A stretch of 64,000 nt of DNA from Alphaproteobacteria bacterium (lineage in GTDB: Bacteria; Pseudomonadota; Alphaproteobacteria; CACIAM-22H2), in the NCBI GenBank assembly GCA_016793165.1, contig JAEULA010000043.1:1-64000 (forward strand), in the 5' to 3' direction. The notes under the pieces were generated by a model. The model ran no database searches, was not told the DNA's origin, and worked only from the letters and a program-made list of their open reading frames with translations. Position 1 is the first letter of the stretch, and each line of letters opens with the position of its first letter. A program made the translations under genes and the position numbers. This document shows, piece after piece, positions 1 through 8,420 of this stretch.

Positions 1-22
1 CGCGTGCGGGGCGCACGCCCAC

Positions 23-43
23 CCGCCGGCACGATGCCGGCGG
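23..43 (-). terminator. Possible hairpin after the divergent unknown gene
   Basis: A 9-bp perfect stem (CCGCCGGCA / TGCCGGCGG) with a 3-base loop lies 17 bases beyond the stop codon of the minus-strand gene that ends at 60. There is no T-run after it on the minus strand, so an intrinsic terminator is only a guess. Confidence 0.3.
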
Positions 44-59
44 ATCCTTTCCGGCCGGT

Positions 60-1949
60 TCACGCGGCTGCGCCGCCGGCCCGTTCCGTGATGTCGATGG
101 TGTCGGGGTGCACCGTGATGCCGACGCCGAGCAGCTGCTCGAGCTCGTCGATCAGATACGGCAGGCGCCGCGATTCGGCGCCCTGGAGAAGGTTGTGGAC
201 GTCCACCTCGGCCGAGCCGAAGGGACGCGCCGGCTGCGGCCGGCCGAGCACGCGGTTGAGCTCGGCCTGGGCGGCGCTCGCGGTGCGCAGGATGGCCTGC
301 TCGCGGCGCAGGAAGTCCATGATCGCGGCCGAGAGCGCGCGCAGCGTCGCCGCATCGGCAGCGGCGATGGGAGCGAGGCGGCGCTCGAGCAGGCCGTGCA
401 ACTTCAGCTCTGCCGCGACGTCGGCCGAGCCGTGCCGGGGCGCGATCCTCTCGACGAAGCGCGGCCCGCCGCGCGCACCGGTGAGGGCGCGGCCGCACTG
501 CTCGTACATGTCGACGTAGACCTGCTCGCGGTCGGCGCGCCAGCGCTCGGTTCCCAGGAACGTGCCCTTGCGCATCCTGTCGAGGTGCTCGCGCATGCGC
601 GAGCGCAGGGCCACGACGGCCTCGGAGGCGCCGTCGGACATCGTTTCGACGATCTCGGCGATCTGCTCGTAGGCGCGCGTCATGACCGGCCAGAGCGAGA
701 AGACCGCGGCGTACACCTGGAGGCCGGCAAGCCCGTAGTCGAGCGCGGCGTCCATGTCCGCGAGCGCGGACTCGACGGGCGCCTCGAGAGCGACCTTCGA
801 GAAGTCGGTCGCGGCGCGACCGTCGATCAGGACCTGCAGGAACTCGCGGACCATCGCCTGCGGGCCCGCGCACACGCCGTGGTCCGAATGGAAGGAGAAG
901 TTCCGCTCGGCATAGTCGAGGATGGCGTCGACATCCATCGGCTCGTGCGGCGACTTCGTCGGCTCGCCGATGGGAACGAACAGCATCTGGTGCATCGTCA
1001 TCCGCAGGCCGTCGGTGACGCGGAACATCGACGACAGCGCCGGATGCAGGTCCCCGTTCGCGACCGGGCCGTCCTGGCGCATCAGCTGATAGGTCGGCAC
1101 CGCCAGAACCATCGTGGCGAGGCGCTCGATGTGGCCGACGGTCCAGCCCGCCGCCGCCTGCGGGAAGCGCTTGAGATAGGCTTCGCGCACACGAAGCAGC
1201 GCGCCCATCATCTGCGGCCACTGCTGGCGCATCGCCTTCAGCGCCGTGACGTTCATCGGCAGCTCGCCCTGGTAGCGGCTGCCCGGCAGGTTGCAGGTGC
1301 GCCAGCTGGTCGGCACCTCGACGCGCAGCGCGCGCGGAAAGACGTTGGCCTCGCCGATCTGGCGTCCGTCGCCGTCGATCGCGATGTGCGCGACGCGGAA
1401 GATCGGGATCACCATCTCGAGGTGCCCGAGCTCGACGGGGCGGCCTGTGAGCTCGGCCGTGATCGCCTCGCACTCGAACCAGCTGCGCGGCGTCGCGCAG
1501 GGCGCGGGCGGCAGCGGCGACGGCCGGTCGCCGCTCGCATGGACCTTGAGCAGCGCCGCTGGCGCGTCGGCGCGGACGAGCACCTCGGCCTCGACGAGCT
1601 GGCGCAGCAGCGTCCGGATGCGCGGCCATTCGTAGCCGGGTCCCCAGCTCGCCGCATCGCGCGCGACGAAGCGCGACTGCTTCGCGAGCGTCTCGCCGAA
1701 GGCGAAGAGCTCCGGTTCGTCGAACGAGATCTCCTTGTCGCCGTAATAGAGACGCAGCTCGGTGACGCCGGACGCGTCCTTCGCGTATTGCACGATCGTC
1801 TGCCGGTTCGCCGGCAGCACGAGCTCGTCGCCCGCGTCGATCTCATCGGGATCCCGCGTCGTCGCGACCATGTCCGCAGCGGCGGCGGCCGCGTGGAACG
1901 GGCATCCGGAGATCGTGTCCGTCGTCGTCGCTGCCGCCTGATCGTGCAT
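60..1949 (-). CDS. Unrecognised large protein divergent from the export operon
   Basis: I do not recognise this 629-residue protein. It starts at an ATG at 1949; an ATG 12 bases upstream (1961) is equally possible, and neither has a strong ribosome-binding site. No signal peptide or membrane segment is seen. The N-terminus carries a GCPFH motif (residues 15-19). Residues about 70-128 look like a small winged-helix-type segment by eye (a tyrosine-rich strand, then two amphipathic helices). The central part is rich in Met, His and Trp, and the C-terminus ends in GGAAA. It is transcribed away from a HlyD/C39-ABC/ABC export operon, which suggests a role linked to that system (substrate, maturation enzyme or immunity factor), but that is inference from position only. 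Confidence 0.7.
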   Translation of the reverse strand: MHDQAAATTTDTISGCPFHAAAAAADMVATTRDPDEIDAGDELVLPANRQTIVQYAKDASGVTELRLYYGDKEISFDEPELFAFGETLAKQSRFVARDAASWGPGYEWPRIRTLLRQLVEAEVLVRADAPAALLKVHASGDRPSPLPPAPCATPRSWFECEAITAELTGRPVELGHLEMVIPIFRVAHIAIDGDGRQIGEANVFPRALRVEVPTSWRTCNLPGSRYQGELPMNVTALKAMRQQWPQMMGALLRVREAYLKRFPQAAAGWTVGHIERLATMVLAVPTYQLMRQDGPVANGDLHPALSSMFRVTDGLRMTMHQMLFVPIGEPTKSPHEPMDVDAILDYAERNFSFHSDHGVCAGPQAMVREFLQVLIDGRAATDFSKVALEAPVESALADMDAALDYGLAGLQVYAAVFSLWPVMTRAYEQIAEIVETMSDGASEAVVALRSRMREHLDRMRKGTFLGTERWRADREQVYVDMYEQCGRALTGARGGPRFVERIAPRHGSADVAAELKLHGLLERRLAPIAAADAATLRALSAAIMDFLRREQAILRTASAAQAELNRVLGRPQPARPFGSAEVDVHNLLQGAESRRLPYLIDELEQLLGVGITVHPDTIDITERAGGAAA

Positions 1950-2372
1950 GTGCGTGTCCATCCCGCAGCGGCAATCGCAAGCGATGTGCCAGTTCGTCGC
2001 GCGCCCGCCGTCGCGCGCCTTGGGGCGGCTCCAAGAGGCTGACGGAGCGGCGTTTTCCTCGGCTGCCGGGTCGCGGGCCCGGTGGGACATGCGCCGTGCA
2101 CGGCATTCCCCGGAGCCCCACCGGGTGGGGCGTATGCCCCACCCGGTGGGGCAAGAGCGGCAATGCCGCCCCACGGCGCAGGCAACGCGCCGCCGCGATC
2201 GCGACGCGCCGCCGCTGGCCGCGGAGCCGGCTGCACGCGGCGCGGCGCGAAGCGCGCGTCGACGTCCTCGCATCCGCATGCGCCGGTCCGTCGCCATCAA
2301 TCGACAACGGGAATCGCCCACGATAGGAATGGCGCACATCTCGCCGAGGTCCTCTCGGCGCGGAGACTCCCG
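1950..2372. other. Divergent intergenic region with palindrome
   Basis: About 420 bases separate the divergent unknown gene from the TTG start of the HlyD-type gene. It must hold promoters for both directions, but I could not pick a convincing -35/-10 pair. Its clear structure is the 38-bp double palindrome at 2115-2152. No small open frame with a double-glycine leader was found here, although a substrate peptide for the neighbouring C39 transporter might be expected at this place. Confidence 0.6.
2115..2152. repeat. Nested perfect palindrome
   Basis: Two 17-base arms (GCCCCACCGGGTGGGGC and its exact reverse complement) flank GTAT. Each arm is itself an 8-bp inverted repeat around a single central base, so the site can fold as one long hairpin or as two small ones. 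It lies between divergent genes, so a simple terminator role is unlikely. A REP-type element or a regulator site are both possible. Confidence 0.7.
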
Positions 2373-3563
2373 TTGCCATCACAGTTCTCGCAGACCACGC
2401 GTTCACTCGCGAACGACAGATCGATCTACGTCTTCCTCGCCTGGATGCTGGGCGGCGCGCTGCTCGCCGCGTGGGGCGCGTGGTTCGTGCTGGGCCAGGT
2501 CACGATCTACGAGACCTCGCGCAAGGCGCGCCTCGAGGTCGAGCAGCTGCCGCATCACGTCTCGGCCCAGTTCCCCGGCAAGATCGCCGCGGTGTCGCTG
2601 GTCATCGGGCGCGAGGTGAATGCCGGCGACGTGCTGATCGAGCTCGACGCCAGCGTCGAGATGCTGCGCCTGAAGGAGGAGGAGGCGCGGCTCGCCGCGC
2701 TGCCGCCGCGCCTGGAGTCGCTGCGCAAGGAGCTCGCCTCGGTCGAGCAGGCGCGTGCCGAGGATCGCCGCGCCGCGCAGGCCGCGATCGACGCGGCGCG
2801 CGCGCGCGCCAAGGAGGCCGAGGCCGCGGTCGAGTTCGCGCGCAACAGCGAGCGCCGGCTCCGCGAGCAGAGCTCGGCGGGCGGCGTGGCGCAGATCGAG
2901 GCGTTGCGGGCGCTCGCCGAGACCCAGAAGCTCGGGGCGGCGCGCGACGCGCTGGTCGCCGAGGCGCGGCGCAACGAGCTCGACGCGCAGACCCGCGCGC
3001 ATCAGAGCCAGGCCCAGCTCGAGAACATCCGCCGCGCGCTGCTGACGATCGAGGGCGACATGGTCACGACGCGCGCGACGATCGCGCGGCTGCAGCGCAC
3101 GATCGAGCAGCACGTGGTGCGCGCGCCCGTCGCCGGGCGGATCGGCGAGGTCGCGCCGCTGCACGCCGACGCCTACGTGACGGAAGGCCAGAGGCTGGCG
3201 ACGATCGTGCCGCCGGGGGAGCTGATCATCGTCGCCGACTTCGATCCCGGCTCGGCGCTGGGCCGCGTCCAGCCCGGGCAGCGCGGGCGCATGCGCCTCG
3301 ACGGATTCCCGTGGGCGCAGTTCGGCAGCATCGAGGCGCGCGTCAGCCGCGTCGCCTCGGAGATCCGCGACAACCTCGTGCGCGTCGAGTTCGTCCCGGC
3401 TACCGACGGCGTCATGCCGGCGATGATCCAGCACGGCCTTCCCGGCGCGATCGAGGTCGCGATCGAGGACACCACGCCGGCCTCGCTGCTGCTGCGCGCC
3501 GCGGGCCTGATGCTGTCCGGCCCGAAGCGGCCCGCCGCACGCCCGGGCGAGACCGCCCGGTGA
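2373..3563 (+). CDS. HlyD-family periplasmic adaptor of peptide exporter
   Basis: Membrane fusion/adaptor subunit that links an inner-membrane ABC exporter to the periplasm or outer membrane. The predicted protein has 396 residues, with a short cytoplasmic N-terminus, one membrane anchor at about 18-40, a first half of the lipoyl-like domain (around VSLVIGREVNAGDVLIELD), a long Ala/Glu/Arg-rich coiled coil (about 90-235), and the second lipoyl half with VRAPVAGRIGEV. I chose the TTG at 2373 because GGAG at 2362-2365 sits at correct spacing and the upstream codons of the open frame are low-complexity Arg/Ala/Pro sequence. Its stop overlaps the start of the C39-ABC gene by 4 bases, so the two are translationally coupled. 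Order and domain make-up match HlyD subunits of NHLM-type bacteriocin systems. Confidence 0.88.
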   Translation: MPSQFSQTTRSLANDRSIYVFLAWMLGGALLAAWGAWFVLGQVTIYETSRKARLEVEQLPHHVSAQFPGKIAAVSLVIGREVNAGDVLIELDASVEMLRLKEEEARLAALPPRLESLRKELASVEQARAEDRRAAQAAIDAARARAKEAEAAVEFARNSERRLREQSSAGGVAQIEALRALAETQKLGAARDALVAEARRNELDAQTRAHQSQAQLENIRRALLTIEGDMVTTRATIARLQRTIEQHVVRAPVAGRIGEVAPLHADAYVTEGQRLATIVPPGELIIVADFDPGSALGRVQPGQRGRMRLDGFPWAQFGSIEARVSRVASEIRDNLVRVEFVPATDGVMPAMIQHGLPGAIEVAIEDTTPASLLLRAAGLMLSGPKRPAARPGETAR

Positions 3564-6280
3564 CCGCGCCTGCGACCGCCGCGCGCGCGCGCCGATGGCA
3601 GGTGCCGGAGGTCGTGCAGACCTCCGCCATGGATTGCGGGCCGGCGGCGCTGAAATGCCTTCTCGAGGGCTTCGGCGTGAACGTCAGCTACGGCCGCCTG
3701 CGCGAGGCCTGCCAGACCGACGTCGACGGCACCTCGATCGACACGCTGGAGGAGATCGCCAACCAGCTCGGGCTCGTCGCCGAGCAGGTGATGCTGCCGC
3801 TCGACCACCTGTTCCTGCGCGGCATCGAGACCCTGCCCGCGCTCGTGGTGGTGCGCCATCCGGGCGGCGGCACGCATTTCGTCGTGGTGTGGCGACGGAT
3901 CGGTCCGTGGCTGCTGGTGATGGATCCGGCCGTGGGGCGGCGCTGGGTGACGTGCCGGCGCTTCGACGAGGAGATCTTCCGCCACGAGGCCTCCGTGCCC
4001 GCCGCGGAGTGGCGGAGCTGGGCGGGGACCGACGCGTTCCTGGCGCCGTTGCGCGCACGGCTCGCGCGCATCGGCGCGCGCGGCGGCGACGCCGACGCGC
4101 TCGTCGCCAAGGCGATGGCCGATCCGGGCTGGTTCACCCTGGGTGCGCTCGATGCGAGCCTGCGGCTGATCGACGGCGTCGTGCGCGCCGGGGGCATCGC
4201 GGCGGGCGCGCCCGCGACGCGCCTGCTCGGCGCCCTGTTCGAGCAGACCCGCACGAACACTCGCGACATCTTCAAGGTGATCCCGCCCGCCTACTGGTCG
4301 GTGTCGCCAGATCCGAAGAGCGTCGATCGCACGCAGCAGCGCCTGACGTTGCGCGGCGCCGTGCTGCTTCGGGTCCTCGGCCGGCGTCGAGACGCGGAGG
4401 CCGCGACGCGAGGCATCGCGGGCGCGTCATCGATGTCGCGCGAGCTCGTCGCGGCGCTCGACGAGAAGCCGACGCGGCCGCTGCAGGCGCTGTGGGAGAT
4501 GCTCCGGGCCGACGGCATCCTCCGTCCCCTCGCGCTGGCGGGCGCGATGGCGATCGCCGCGGGCGCGGTGCTCGTCGAGACGCTTCTGTTCCGCGGCCTG
4601 TTCGACATCGCGGACATGCTGACGCTGCCGAGCCAGCGCCTGGTCGCCGCGCTGGCCCTGCTCGCCTTCGTCGCCCTGCTGCTCGCGATCGACGTGCCGA
4701 TCATGGCGGAGACGATGCGCTTCGGGCGGACGCTCGAGCTGCGCCTGCGCATGGCGCTGCTGCGCAAGCTGCCGGAGCTCCCGGATCGCTACTTCCAGAG
4801 CCGCCCGGTCTCGGACATGGCCGAGCGCAGCCACGCCATCCACCTCATCCGCCTCGTGCCGGGCATGGCGATCCATTTCGTGCAGTCGCTGTGCGAGCTG
4901 GGGCTGACGCTGGCGGGGATCGTGCTGATCGCGCCCGAGAGCGCGGCGATTGCCCTCGCGATCGCCGTCGTCGCGATCGGCGCGCCGGCCCTGGTGCAGC
5001 CGATGGTCAACGAGCGCGACCTGCGCGTTCGCAGCCATCTCGGCGCGATCGGCAGCTTCTATCTCGATGCGCTGCGCGGCCTCGCGCCGGCGCGCACCCA
5101 TCGCGCGGAGCCGGCGATCGAGCGCCAGCACGAGTCGCTGCTCGTCGAATGGGTGCGCTCCAGCCGGCGCCTCCTGCGACTGTCGATCTTCGCCGACGGC
5201 GCGCAGTCGCTGCTCTGCATTGGACTCGCCGGCGGCCTGCTGATCCAGCATTTCCTCCGCTCGGGCGGGGTCACGGGCAGCGACCTGCTGCTCGCCTACT
5301 GGACGCTGAAGCTGCCGGCGATCGGTCACGGCATCGCGATGCTCGCGCATCAATACCCGATGCAGCGCAACGTGCTGCTGCGACTGCTCGAGCCGCTCAG
5401 CGCGCCCGAGGACGCCGCGCGTACGCCGGCTCCCGTCGCTTCCGCGGAACGACCGGCGGGCGCGCCGGCCGGGAGCCGCGGCGCGGCGATCGCCGTCAAG
5501 GACGGGTCGGTCCTCGTCGCGGGCAGGACCGTGCTCGAGGCGCTCGATCTCGCGATCGCCCCCGGCGAGCATGTCGCGATCGTCGGCGTCTCCGGCGCCG
5601 GCAAGTCGACGCTGGTGGGGCTGCTGCTCGGCTGGTACCGGCTGTCCGACGGCGAGCTGCGGGTCGACGGCGCGCCGTTCACCGCCGCCGCGCAGGAGGC
5701 CCTGCGCCGCCATACGGCCTGGGTCGATCCGGCGATCCAGGTCTGGAACCGCAGCTTCGTCGAGAATCTCAGCTACGCGTCGCCGGACGACGGCCTGTCG
5801 CGGATCGGCGACGTCGTCGATGCGGCGACGCTGCGCGGCGTGCTGCGCGCCCTTCCCGACGGCCTGCAGACGCGGCTCGGCGAGGGCGGGGCGTTGCTGT
5901 CGGGCGGGGAGGGGCAGCGCGTGCGGCTGGGTCGCGCCTTCATGCAGGACGATGTCCGGCTTGCGCTGCTCGACGAGCCGTTCCGCGGCATGGACCGCCC
6001 GCAGCGCTCGGCGCTGCTCGCCTTCGCGCGCAGGCATTGGCGCGACGCCACGCTGCTCTGCGTCACCCACGACGTCGGCGAGACGCGCCTGTTCGACCGC
6101 GTGCTCGTCGTCGAGGCCGGCCGCGTGATCGAGGACGACGCGCCGTCGCGCCTGGCCGAGCGGCCTTCGCGCTATCGCGACCTGCTCGAGGCCGAGCGCG
6201 AAGTGCGTGAGCGCATGTGGGCCAGCAAGGACTGGCGCCGGATCGCGATCCGCGATGGCCGCGCGGAGGAGTCGTCGTGA
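3560..6280 (+). CDS. C39 peptidase-containing ABC exporter (peptide maturation and export)
   Basis: A 906-residue transporter expected to cut a leader from a peptide after a double glycine and export it. The N-terminal C39 domain has a complete catalytic set: Cys26 in MDCGPAAL, His106 in GGGTHF and Asp122 in VMDP. A segment of about 170-190 residues without membrane helices separates the peptidase from the transmembrane domain (about 330-620). The C-terminal ATPase has Walker A GVSGAGKST (near 675), signature LSGGEGQR (near 780), Walker B LALLDEP and the H-loop THD. The Q-loop is odd: where exporters have V-P-Q, this reads V-D-P. The GTG start overlaps the preceding stop (GTGA). The architecture is that of NHLM-type ABC1 proteins. 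Confidence 0.9.
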   Translation: MTAPATAARARRWQVPEVVQTSAMDCGPAALKCLLEGFGVNVSYGRLREACQTDVDGTSIDTLEEIANQLGLVAEQVMLPLDHLFLRGIETLPALVVVRHPGGGTHFVVVWRRIGPWLLVMDPAVGRRWVTCRRFDEEIFRHEASVPAAEWRSWAGTDAFLAPLRARLARIGARGGDADALVAKAMADPGWFTLGALDASLRLIDGVVRAGGIAAGAPATRLLGALFEQTRTNTRDIFKVIPPAYWSVSPDPKSVDRTQQRLTLRGAVLLRVLGRRRDAEAATRGIAGASSMSRELVAALDEKPTRPLQALWEMLRADGILRPLALAGAMAIAAGAVLVETLLFRGLFDIADMLTLPSQRLVAALALLAFVALLLAIDVPIMAETMRFGRTLELRLRMALLRKLPELPDRYFQSRPVSDMAERSHAIHLIRLVPGMAIHFVQSLCELGLTLAGIVLIAPESAAIALAIAVVAIGAPALVQPMVNERDLRVRSHLGAIGSFYLDALRGLAPARTHRAEPAIERQHESLLVEWVRSSRRLLRLSIFADGAQSLLCIGLAGGLLIQHFLRSGGVTGSDLLLAYWTLKLPAIGHGIAMLAHQYPMQRNVLLRLLEPLSAPEDAARTPAPVASAERPAGAPAGSRGAAIAVKDGSVLVAGRTVLEALDLAIAPGEHVAIVGVSGAGKSTLVGLLLGWYRLSDGELRVDGAPFTAAAQEALRRHTAWVDPAIQVWNRSFVENLSYASPDDGLSRIGDVVDAATLRGVLRALPDGLQTRLGEGGALLSGGEGQRVRLGRAFMQDDVRLALLDEPFRGMDRPQRSALLAFARRHWRDATLLCVTHDVGETRLFDRVLVVEAGRVIEDDAPSRLAERPSRYRDLLEAEREVRERMWASKDWRRIAIRDGRAEESS

Positions 6281-8397
6281 CGATCGCGGCGCTCTGCTGG
6301 CCGATCGATCGGCTCGGGCATGGCCTCGAGGAGCTGGCGCGCCGCGCCGGGCTGCGCCCGCGCCCCGGCGAAGCGCTCGTCGCGCCCGACACGCTGCCCG
6401 CGGCCGGCCGCGACGAGTCCGGGCGCTGGGTCGAATGGGCGGGTGCGCGGCTCGGCATCGAAGCCGAAGGCGTCGAGTTCCTCGTCAGCGATCTCGAGGC
6501 GCAGATCGGCGCCACCTGCCCGGCCGTGCTCCAGGTGCGGCACGACTCGGGCCTCGGCTATCTCCTGCTCCTGCGCGCGCGGCGCGGTCGCGTCGACGTG
6601 ATCGGTCCGGACCTGCGCGTGCATCGCTGCACGCGCGCCCAGCTGCGCGCCGCCGCCTGCGCGGCCTTCGAGGCGCCGCTGGTCGTCGAGATCGACCGGC
6701 TGCTCGAGGCCGCGGCGCTGCCGCCGCGCCGGCGCGCCCGGGTGCGCGAGGCCATGGTGCGCGAGCGCCTGGCCGCGCAGCGCGTCGCCGGATGCTGGAT
6801 CCTGCGCCAGCCTGCGACCGGCGATTTCCGCCGCCAGCTCGCGGGCGCGGGGCTTGGCCGCCGGCTCGCCGTCGTCGTGGCGCTGTTCGCAGTCACCTAC
6901 GGTCTCGAGCTGTCGAGCTGGGGATTGATGGGCAGCGCGGCGCTCGACGGCATGCTCGATTTCGGCTGGCTGGCAGCCTGGTTCCTGCTCCTGATCTCGA
7001 TGCTGCCGCTGCGGCTCACCGCGCGCTGGTTCGAGGCGACCTTCGCGCTGGACCTCGGGCGCTTGCTCAAGAAGCGGCTGATCGCCGGCGCGCTGCGCAT
7101 GGACCTGGAGACGGTGCGTCATCAGGGCGTCGGGCAGCTGCTGGCGCGCGTCATGGAATCGCAGGCCCTCGAATCGCTGTCGCTCAACGGCGGCCTCGCG
7201 GTGGTCGTCGCCTTCGTCGAGCTGGCCTTCGCCGGATGGGTCCTCGCGTCGGGCGCGGGCGGGGCGCTCCATCTCGCGCTGATGCTGGCCTGGCTCGCGC
7301 TCGTGCTGGCGCTGAGCCGCCGATACTACCGGCGCCTGCGGGCATGGACGACGATGCGGCTCGACCTGACCAACGATCTCGTCGAGCATATGGTCGGCCA
7401 CCGCACGCGGCTGGCGCAGGAGCTGCCGCGGCGCCGCGACGAGGAGGAGGACCGCGCGACCAAGGACTACCTCAACGCCTCGCGCGGCCTGGATCACGCG
7501 ATGGTCCCGATCGCGGCCGCGGGCGCCGGGGGTTGGATGCTGGCCGGCCTTGCGGGGCTGGTGCCGGCCTTCGTGTCGGGCGCATCGCCGGTCGGCCTCG
7601 CGATCGGGCTCGGCGGCATCCTCCTCGCCAATCGCGCCTTCGCGGGCATCTCCGGCGGCGTCGCCGCCCTGGCACGCGCGAGCATCGCCTGGCGGCAGGT
7701 ATCCGCGATGTACGGCTCCGCGCGGGTGGAGGCGAACAACGGGCCGTTCCTGCCGGCGATCCTCGCCCCCGCCGACGCGTCGCGCCGCGCCAAGCTTGTC
7801 GACGCGAGCGAGATCGTCTTCCGCTACCGCCGCGAGGGCGAGGCGGTGCTGCGCGGGCTGGATCTTTCGATCCGCCACGGCGAGCGGATCCTGCTGCAGG
7901 GCCCCTCGGGCGGAGGCAAGTCGACGCTGGCGGCGCTGCTGGTCGGGCTGCGCGCGCCGGAGTCGGGCCTGCTCCTGCTGAACGGACTCGATCGCCACAC
8001 GCTCGGCGCGAGCTGGCATCGGCTCGCGGCGGAGGCGCCGCAGTTCCACGAGAACCATCTCTTCGCCGGCACGCTGGGCTTCAATCTGCTCATGGGGCGC
8101 AACTGGCCGCCCTCGGAGGAGGATCTGCAGGAGGCGCGGGCGCTGTGCGAGGCGCTCGGGCTGGGCGACCTGCTCGCGCGCATGCCCTCGGGAATGCAGC
8201 AGCAGGTCGGCGAGACCGGCTGGCAGCTCTCGCACGGCGAGCGCAGCCGCGTCTTCCTCGCGCGCGCCCTGCTGCAGAATGCCGAGCTGACGATCCTCGA
8301 CGAGAGCTTCGGCGCCCTCGACCCGGAGACGCTGGAGACCTGCCTGAGCTGCGCCTTCGATCGTGCGCGGACGCTGATGGTGATCGCCCATCCGTGA
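6277..8397 (+). CDS. Second ABC exporter subunit with degenerate peptidase-like N-terminus
   Basis: A 706-residue ABC half-transporter whose GTG start overlaps the previous stop by 4 bases, with AGGAG upstream. The first 150 residues follow the C39 layout by eye (LG..AEG....DLEAQIG..CPAVLQVRHDSGLGYLLLL) but lack the catalytic cysteine motif and have no His at the active-site position, so this part may bind rather than cut. The membrane domain spans about 200-480. The ATPase has Walker A GPSGGGKST (near 542), an intact Q-loop (APQ), signature LSHGERSR and Walker B LTILDESF. The protein ends directly after the H-loop (VIAHP), so it lacks the usual C-terminal tail. It probably pairs with the C39 transporter, like ABC2 in NHLM-type systems. 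Confidence 0.85.
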   Translation: MTIAALCWPIDRLGHGLEELARRAGLRPRPGEALVAPDTLPAAGRDESGRWVEWAGARLGIEAEGVEFLVSDLEAQIGATCPAVLQVRHDSGLGYLLLLRARRGRVDVIGPDLRVHRCTRAQLRAAACAAFEAPLVVEIDRLLEAAALPPRRRARVREAMVRERLAAQRVAGCWILRQPATGDFRRQLAGAGLGRRLAVVVALFAVTYGLELSSWGLMGSAALDGMLDFGWLAAWFLLLISMLPLRLTARWFEATFALDLGRLLKKRLIAGALRMDLETVRHQGVGQLLARVMESQALESLSLNGGLAVVVAFVELAFAGWVLASGAGGALHLALMLAWLALVLALSRRYYRRLRAWTTMRLDLTNDLVEHMVGHRTRLAQELPRRRDEEEDRATKDYLNASRGLDHAMVPIAAAGAGGWMLAGLAGLVPAFVSGASPVGLAIGLGGILLANRAFAGISGGVAALARASIAWRQVSAMYGSARVEANNGPFLPAILAPADASRRAKLVDASEIVFRYRREGEAVLRGLDLSIRHGERILLQGPSGGGKSTLAALLVGLRAPESGLLLLNGLDRHTLGASWHRLAAEAPQFHENHLFAGTLGFNLLMGRNWPPSEEDLQEARALCEALGLGDLLARMPSGMQQQVGETGWQLSHGERSRVFLARALLQNAELTILDESFGALDPETLETCLSCAFDRARTLMVIAHP

Positions 8398-8420
8398 CCG
8401 CCGCAAGGGCGGCGGCGGCG

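Noticed and set aside
108..2042. Long plus-strand open frame of 644 codons opposite the gene at 60-1949
   Set aside because: Arg/Ala/Gly-rich antisense shadow typical of high-GC DNA. The minus-strand protein has balanced composition and the plus strand lacks any domain.
1950..2339. Upstream extension of the minus-strand gene at 60-1949
   Set aside because: The extra 130 codons are Arg-rich and also cross the palindrome; they look noncoding.
2082..2372. Upstream ATG extension of the HlyD-type gene
   Set aside because: The added 97 codons are low-complexity Arg/Pro/Ala sequence and cross the palindrome. The TTG at 2373 has a properly spaced ribosome-binding site.
8398..8412. GC-rich inverted repeat between the convergent ABC exporter and permease genes
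   Set aside because: Only a 5-bp stem with a 5-base loop and no T-run; too weak to call a terminator.
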